From Coniferiporia sulphurascens (taxonomy: Eukaryota > Basidiomycota > Agaricomycetes > Hymenochaetales > Hymenochaetaceae), in contig NBBA01000009.1 in NCBI GenBank assembly GCA_002794785.1, forward strand, positions 1,240,001 through 1,304,000: 64,000 nucleotides of DNA. The letters run 5' to 3'. Under the pieces are notes generated by a model. It saw only the letters and a list, made by a program, of their open reading frames with translations. It had not been told where the DNA came from and ran no database searches. Below, in pieces: positions 57,628 to 64,000 of the stretch; position 1 is the first letter of the stretch, and each line of letters starts with the position of its first letter. Both the position numbers and the translations under genes were made by a program.

Positions 57628-59390
57628 CTATGCCGTAGCGGCTGCAGCGCTTTTCCCGATGGTGGGTTCGATCTTCCTAGAGCCGTCCATGAACCTTTTG
57701 AGTTCCTCCTCTGAGATTTTTGACCGTCTCTGTGTGAGAGATTGATATCAGTAACTCGCCTCCGCCGCGAAGGATAGATAACTTCGCACATCTTGGAACT
57801 CTTTGACGAACTCCTGCAGCGTTTTGATACACCTCGCCTTAAGCTGACCAGTCAGTAGCGTGCCCGCCTTGTAGTCCTGTGGTTCACCGATAAGCCACAC
57901 ATTTCATCTTTCCATCGGTAACGAGGGTTACGCACATCATAAAGCTTTTGGAGTTCATCGTCATCATCCAGGAAGAAGCTCAAGTACTGATAGCTGACAT
58001 CGACGTCTGGGTCTCCGCCCAACAGTCTGTGCTCTTCCTCCGTCTCTCTTCCACCGGAAAATCCATGCTTGTTGATCTTATTCTTAATCTGGTTCGGCGT
58101 GTCCGTCATGTATATACTCGAGTTTGGATCCGACGCGCTCATTTTAGTCTGCGGACCCTGTAAAGCCGGGAAGAATTTGGCATGTATGAGCGTCGGTTTC
58201 GGGTACTTGAGCTTCGAAGCAACATCGCGAGTGAGGCGGAAGTACGGGTCCTGATCGATCGCACATGGTATGAGGCATGGTACATTCGACACTTCACCAA
58301 AGATCTGCGGGAACGAGTTCGAGAATGAAGGTGCGGCCTGAATAGAGGCGAAATGAATTTTGCCGATGTTGTCACTACGTTCAAATCGTCAACCGATAGT
58401 CGCCCTATTCAAGAATAGAAACACTTACGAGTCGTTGAAACCAAAAGTGGCCTTCGCCTGGTTCAAAGTGATCTGACGAGAGATCTTCGAAACATTCCGA
58501 TAAAATGCCCCTCCAACAAAATCGTAATCGCTGAAAATGAAGGTCTTTTCGGGTTTGAAACCGACCGCGATAATGTCCCTGGCATTCTGCAAAGCAAATT
58601 TATGTGTTTGCTCAACCTTGAGCTCGTGCTTGAAAAGGAATTTCTCGTCATCTGTTCCCCATCAGCGCGCATCACACGATTACCTCTACGTATACTCACC
58701 CGTAAGTTGTACAACCAGCGGCACGTCGAAGACATCCTGCAGCCATCTGAGGGAACCCAAGAAAGGATCTATATTCAGTCAGACACCCAGGAGGCGCATA
58801 CACCTACTTTGTGAAGACAAATGGTATCATATGTCCCATATGCATACTGTCACTACTGGGCCCACGCCCGGTATACAAGAAAAACGGCTTTCCCTGCTCA
58901 TACCGATCTAAAATCTTGTCGAACTCCCTAAAGCGAGCCTTTCAACATCACATACGACTTTGTATATATCTCACATATGCTCACCGATGCGAGAAGAACA
59001 CTCCACGACGCAGGAGCGGATGCGGTCTCCGACAGGTGAGACGTTCAAAGCGTTGCAGCAACTCATCATCGATGCGTCGAGTGCCGAACTGCTGTATGAG
59101 CTTGTCGTAGTCGATTGCTAGCTGCTTGCCGTCCGTCGAGACGGACCCCTGCACGTCCCATGGCGTGACTACCTGTTCGTGTGCATCCTCTGACGGGTTT
59201 GCAGGTTTGATCGCCGGGGCACTCGATGAAGTAGATGCACCGAGAGTTTCGCCACTATGAAGGGCTCAGGGCTAGCAGGAGACAAGAGGCAGATCGACAC
59301 ACACGTCTGAACAGCCTCTGCGCTGGTGATGTTCTCCTTTAACGAGATACCCGAGACGCCGTCCGATACGGACGCTGTCGATTCAGCCAT
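57628..59390 (-). CDS. WRS1: Cytoplasmic tryptophanyl-tRNA synthetase
   Basis: Class I synthetase charging tRNA-Trp. Seen: [80 protein letters not shown], then [20 protein letters not shown] with the HIGH-type motif, [96 protein letters not shown] with the KMSKS-type motif KMSAS, and a C-terminal part with [34 protein letters not shown]. The intact stop at 57628-57630 follows an alanine-rich end. Several short introns. The eukaryotic cytosolic type is shown by KMSAS and the N-terminal VTPWDV block. Start 59390 is inside a longer frame, chosen by similarity. Confidence 0.95.
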
Positions 59391-60598
59391 GGTTGGCCTC
59401 ACAGGATATGATGTGTCGTGGTGCTGGAAAGGAGAGCGTGCTGGCACTCGCAGAGACAGCACACTAATAATATGCGCTTGAGTCAGAAATATTCAAGACT
59501 CAAATAGAGTCACATGACTCTACTTGGATTTTCAACAGAACGATAGATTGGGCCATCCCTCAAATAGAAAAATACTTGATAGTTCTAAGTTAAATTGTTA
59601 TACCAAGATTTCGACCAATATTAAAGCCTATTCTTTCAGATCTCTAGATTATAAACTTATCAACTAGTTGGCACGATGACACTACCTCGAGTTAGTTCAC
59701 ATGCGAATATTAATGGCCGCTTACCTTCTGTCCCGCCTTCCCGGCAGGTTTGTGCGCACAGTATATGCGAATTTGTACCTGTTTTCAGTATGTTCAGAGG
59801 TTGAGCCGCACCAGTCTGTATGGTTTACCTCGGAACCTGTGGCGTGTTCTCATCCTAAGCCTGGAACAGGGTATCTAATGTTGAGGCGTGAAGTACAACA
59901 TGTTTCCAGGAACTAGTCCTGAAAACAAGACATTGGTGCCTCCTAGGATGCAGAGAAACTCGTGTCCGGCAGTCTAGGGCTCACTCTTAGGATTTACGAA
60001 CAGCAGCCCACGGACCAAGCAGGGTTCCCCGTCCATGCTTCCCCTTATCCACCGAAGTTTTCAGGGCCACAAGTGTCTGGACGGAACAACAGACTGATGC
60101 AGCAAACTCGTTTTTGAGGTCGACCACGTTCTTGAGCTGCTAAAATGGTCGCCAGTCATGAGGCCTATACAGCACCAACAGAGCGTCCGTCATTCTGCAT
60201 GAGAGTGCGACATAAACCATTTCAACCCAACGCGAAAAGACAAATTTATCCTGTACGAACAACCGATTTAGAACAACGTGGCTAGGAAGTAACGTCTCTA
60301 TCATCCCACCCTATTGAATGGGCTTTCGTAGACACGTTTCAGGGGGATGGGAACGTTCAAATATGAATCACGTCTAGAAGAGCAGAGCAAAGGGGCAGCC
60401 ATAGTGGTGCGGCAAAGAGTTGAGCTGAAAGGCTGAGGCAGCCGCGCTTGGTCTGCCTGCTGCGACTTCCTGATAGAACCGCGCCAGGAGTGCGTCCGCC
60501 AACCACTACAAATACTGCGGTTACCATGGCCTCAACTGCTCTGAAACGACCTCGCCCTCAGTCACTGCACTGGTGTGCCCCAGCAGGACCAACGCGCT
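59391..60598. other. Intergenic region, no supported gene
   Basis: 1.2 kb of divergent upstream sequence of WRS1 and the PLC-like gene. Short unsupported open frames only. AT-rich from about 59480 to 59700. Confidence 0.5.
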
Positions 60599-62135
60599 AT
60601 GAAGATCACGGTGCTCAACCTCACCTCCCAGGACATCTCCGCCATCCCCTCGCTTCCCTTGGACGTCAAGGCGACTCTGGTTCCCACATCGTCGACTGCT
60701 TCTCTTACCATCAACGTTGCTCGCCAGCTGTGTCGACGTCGCACGGGGATTCTTCTGCGCAGCGAGGCAGAGCAGTCTACCCATGTCTGTGAGCTCAGTG
60801 CAGATACACTCGCGTTTCGCGGGCGGAGGTTCGACTGGGCGCTGGTCGCCAGCGAACAGGAGGAACGGTCTGGCTGGAAGGTTTATCTGACCCGAGTAAG
60901 TACAAGAGAAGGATAACTGGAATACACGTTGCTGAACAGGACAGCTCGCTCGCAGATTAAGGTGGACAATATAACCGAATGTAATATCCTCGTCCTCCCG
61001 AAGAGAGACCTGTCTTGCTTCCTGAAGGATGTGGAGGACACACGAGCACTGTCAGACGTCTGTCTTCCTTGTGCGTTTTAAATGCGTTTATGCCGTTAAA
61101 TTCCTCACTTATAGTCAACGTTTTCTAGCTACTCATGACGCGTAAGTTCTATTGAGTTAGTATGTCTTTCAGGCAGGACGTAATGCTCCCTTTTCCTAAG
61201 TCTCTCGCTCCATGGCTGGCCCATATCGCAGTGTCAAGCACAAGCAACACCATTCTCTGTGCAACTGCAGTCTGGTATACGCGCCTTTGACGTTCGGATG
61301 GCTGTCGTCAATGGGCGCCTCATAGCCCATCATGGGATATTTCCGGAAAGGACGCCCTTCCAAGAGGTCCTCACGATCATTCACGCTTTCCTCACTGATC
61401 CGCACACATCCAGCGAAACCATTATTGTTTCGATCAAGCAGGAGGACTTTGCAACTACGCCAGCTACCGAGTTTTCGACGCTTGTACATGACGAGTTGTT
61501 TAGTGGCCCAGGAGGGAGTGGCATGTGGTTCCTAGAGAACCGCGTCCCGCAACTTGGGGAGGTGAGGGGAAAAGTCATTATGCTGAGCCGGTTTGGTGGG
61601 GACGGTGCGGGCTGGGAGAATGGACTGGAAGGGATGGGGATCCACCCGACGACATGGCCGGATAGCCAGCAACAAGGCTTTGAGTGGACGCTGAAAGACA
61701 CACTTGTTCGGACTAGCGATTGGTATGATTTTTGTTTGTACGTCAGTGAAAGTGATCTGACAATATTAATGTTCTGTTTTTAGGTACAACATTCCCTCCT
61801 TGATGTCCATACCGGAGAAATTCTCCCTAGCGACGACTGTCCTGCTTCCTCCATCGCCTGGAGGATACACACAGCCAACGCTGAACATCGCATTTTTCTC
61901 CGCAGGCTCGTTCCCGCTCGCTCTCCCTCCTCCCGTGGCTAAGGGATTCGGATGGCCGGCATGGAAGCTCGGTGTTGAGGGTATGAACGCACGACTTGGC
62001 AAATGGCTGTTGGACCAGCTGTCCGCCTCGGGAGGTACACTGCCAAAAGGCTGGGTTTTCATGGATTTTTTCAAAACGCCGGAAGGCCTAGCGCCGTTGC
62101 TCGTGGAATGCAACTACAGAACGAACACAGCTTAG
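60599..62135 (+). CDS. PI-PLC X-domain protein
   Basis: Phosphatidylinositol-specific phospholipase C-like phosphodiesterase. Seen: an N-terminal beta-rich part (MKITVLNLTSQDISAIPSLP, LTINVARQLCRR), then KVDNITECNILVLPKRDLSC, DVCLP, and, through a 13-nt exon (61129-61141), STHDA with the first catalytic His, LSLHGWPISQCQAQATPFSV, QLQSGIRAFDVRMAVVNGRL, IAHHGIFPERTPFQEVLTII with the second His, ETIIVSIKQEDFA, GEVRGKVIMLSRFGG, and after a further intron YNIPSLMSIPEKFSLATTVL, LGKWLLDQLSASGGTLPKGW, VFMDFFKTPEGLAPLLVECN. No signal peptide is seen at the chosen ATG. Agaricomycete relatives have the same layout. Whether it cleaves PI lipids or another substrate is open. Confidence 0.88.
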
Positions 62136-62611
62136 GCGCCGCCTAGGTAGTGCCCTGATGCTCTGATCGCAAGACTAAATTTTATTTTTGCCGATTGTAC
62201 CCTTTCGACTGCACACCCACGGTATGCAGGACTGCAGCGTCTCCATTTGCATGTTGTAGTGATTATACCTGGACTCTGGGAGCGAATATCCCCGCAATGA
62301 TATCTAGTTGACAACGGTCGAATGTATTCTGCTGCGTGTATAATGCGTTTCGTGCGTTTGACCAGGCTCGGTTGAACTCGGTGATGGCTTGTTGGAAAAA
62401 TTGACCAGATTAAGCGTAGACCGCCCGAGACCCACGCTGGTCCCAGGGCGACGCCGACCGACTGGCGGAGCGTGTCCGCGCATTGCGCTATTTGTCCGCG
62501 CTTTGGCTGATAGCACATCGCCTGACATGGGGGACAATCGGATGCAGTACTGTAAATATAAGATCACCAGCATGTTTTTCTTCTCAGCCCTCCCGCCCCT
62601 TTGAGCCTACC
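62136..62611. other. Intergenic with MFS gene promoter
   Basis: TAAATATA at 62553-62560 is a plausible TATA box 52 bp before the MFS ATG. No other feature. Confidence 0.45.
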
Positions 62612-64000
62612 ATGGGGACTGCCACGCAGACCCCCTACGCCGACCGAGAGCTCGCTGCAGCCCGCCACAGCTCCGAGTCCGTCACCGCCAGCGGCACGAC
62701 CATTGAGGCCAGGCGGCAACACGATGTGGTCGGCGCCAACTTGGACGTGGACATCGTAGAAAAGGACAAAGAGGCCGAAGCTGACGAGCGTATGGTGGAC
62801 AAAGAGGACGAGAGCAATGCTATTGCTACAACGGAAGCTGTTGAGATCGTGTATCCTTCGGGGCCTGCGCTTGCGCTTCTGACGGTCGGACTGTGTCTCG
62901 TGATATTCGTGGTGAGTACCTGCAGTGGTCGTGCTTGTCCATGGTATCGATAATTTCGCGGCATATGCGCTCCAGGTTGCACTGGACAACACAATTATAG
63001 GTAGACATCCTTTTCTGTGTTTTGCTTGTTTAGCTCCTAAAGAACGTGAATTCGTCCAGCGACGGCAATCCCGACAATCACATCCGTTTTCGACTCTCTG
63101 GACGATGTCGGCTGGTATGGGTCCAGTTACCTCCTCACCACCACCAGTCTCCAGCCTGTGAGTTCTTTTTATGCCCAGTGCTACCCAATCATCAAATACA
63201 GCCGTTCCGTAGTCGTTCGGAAAAATCTACCAATATTTCGATGTCAAATGGACGTACCTCTCTGCCCTCGTACTCTTTGAAAGTGTGCACATCTCTCGTC
63301 CTCCGCTTCGTCTCAAATTTCTCATTTTTTGCTAGTTGGATCCATCATCTGTGCCACTGCGAAGAGCTCGCCTGCGCTCATCATAGGACGCGCGGTCGCG
63401 GGTGCGGGTGCTTCCGCATTGTTCTCCGGAGGCATGACGATCATCGGCTTCTCGGTTCCCTTGAGAAAAATGCCGATATACATTGCCGCTCTTTCGAGTA
63501 TGTTCGGAATCGCCTCCGTCGTAGGCCCGATCCTTGGGGGTGCCTTGACGGACAAGGCTTCATGGAGGTGGTGTTTCTGGGTGAGTCTTACCAGAGGATT
63601 CCCGTCTCTCTTTTTTTTATAAATAATAATAATCGACAGATAAATTTGCCTTTTGGTGGAGCTGCATTCCTCGCAGTATTTTTGTTCTTCAAACCGCCCA
63701 AGCGAGACACCGGAAATCTTACCCTTATGCAAAAAATTATGAAAATCGATATCCTTGGTGCCGTCTTCCTTATATGCGCCATCGTCTGCCTTCTTCTGGC
63801 CCTGCAATGGGGTGGAACGACACATCCCTGGCATGCTCCGAAAATCTGGGGTCTACTTCTCGGATTCGGACTTATAATAATATGCTTTATTGCCATCCAG
63901 GTCTATCGTGGAGACGATGCAACAATCCCCCCACGAATCTTTATCCGCCAGCGTACCGTGCGCAGTGGTGCGATATACACATGCTTCCTGAGCATGGCCC
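62612..64000 (+). CDS. MFS multidrug-type transporter, N-terminal half (cut by window edge)
   Basis: Proton-coupled exporter of the 14-segment DHA2 type. Seen: a charged cytoplasmic N-terminus ([18 protein letters not shown] and later [16 protein letters not shown]), TM1 [20 protein letters not shown] joined to [20 protein letters not shown] and [36 protein letters not shown], then [40 protein letters not shown] (motif C-like), [40 protein letters not shown] and further membrane segments. At least five exons. The reading frame runs past the right edge. The conserved LDNTIIATAIPTI and WRWCFWINLP motifs place it with fungal toxin/drug exporters; the real substrate is unknown. Confidence 0.93.

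Overview
The window is nuclear DNA of a filamentous basidiomycete, most likely a mushroom-forming agaricomycete. Almost every gene is cut by many short (about 45-100 nt) GT-AG introns, genes lie on both strands a few hundred bases apart, and it carries lineage markers of such fungi: a FunK1-type kinase, a DUF7330-like protein, a serine/threonine-rich cupredoxin protein, a CE16 esterase and a GH88 hydrolase. No rRNA, tRNA, CRISPR array or intact transposon was recognised. Gene models were built by eye from reading frames, splice signals and family motifs, so inner exon borders are approximate unless stated.

Layout. Left edge, 1-3536 (minus): the 5' end of SDH1 (respiratory complex II flavoprotein), then a TBC1D5-like Rab GAP. 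3625-8005 (+): PAN2 deadenylase, only 88 bp head-to-head from the TBC gene. 8250-9818: CIA2/MIP18 (-) and PDCD5 (+), divergent. 11106-16117 (+): NOT4 ubiquitin ligase of CCR4-NOT, so two mRNA-decay genes lie within about 12 kb. 16374-16979: a small membrane protein. 17370-19560 (-): DCN1 neddylation factor. 19794-20301 (+): a stand-alone Prp3_C domain protein. 21778-22579 (+): DUF7330-like. 22892-24124 (-): LCP5/neuroguidin. About 24831-26712 (+): T5orf172/DUF1766 protein.

27180-30063 holds two secreted proteins, a double cupredoxin GPI protein (+) and a CE16 esterase (-), converging. 31368-37637 (-): RAD18, VPS1 and NTF2. 37809-39301 (+): a conserved unknown, divergent from NTF2. 40071-41895 (+): GH88 glycosidase. 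42690-45113 (-): FunK1 kinase. 46209-47327 (+): PRP38. 47401-48391 (-): mitochondrial ribosomal protein uL15m, divergent from the mitochondrial DNA polymerase MIP1 (48878-52968, +), which shows an apparent frameshift near its N-terminus. 53593-54240 (-): a small orphan protein. 55851-56956 (-): TATA-binding protein. 57628-59390 (-): tryptophanyl-tRNA synthetase. 60599-62135 (+): PI-PLC X-domain protein. 62612 to the right edge (+): MFS transporter, cut off.

Most genes are housekeeping (respiration, RNA decay, transcription, splicing, repair, trafficking, translation), with a secreted or lineage-specific set at 27-30 kb and 40-45 kb. I found no clear new multi-gene system. The points most worth a second look are the MIP1 frameshift, the spliced DCN1 N-terminus with an E-box pair inside a long intron, microexons in the PLC, GH88 and DCN1 genes, a GC-AG intron, the truncated Prp3_C protein and one orphan gene.
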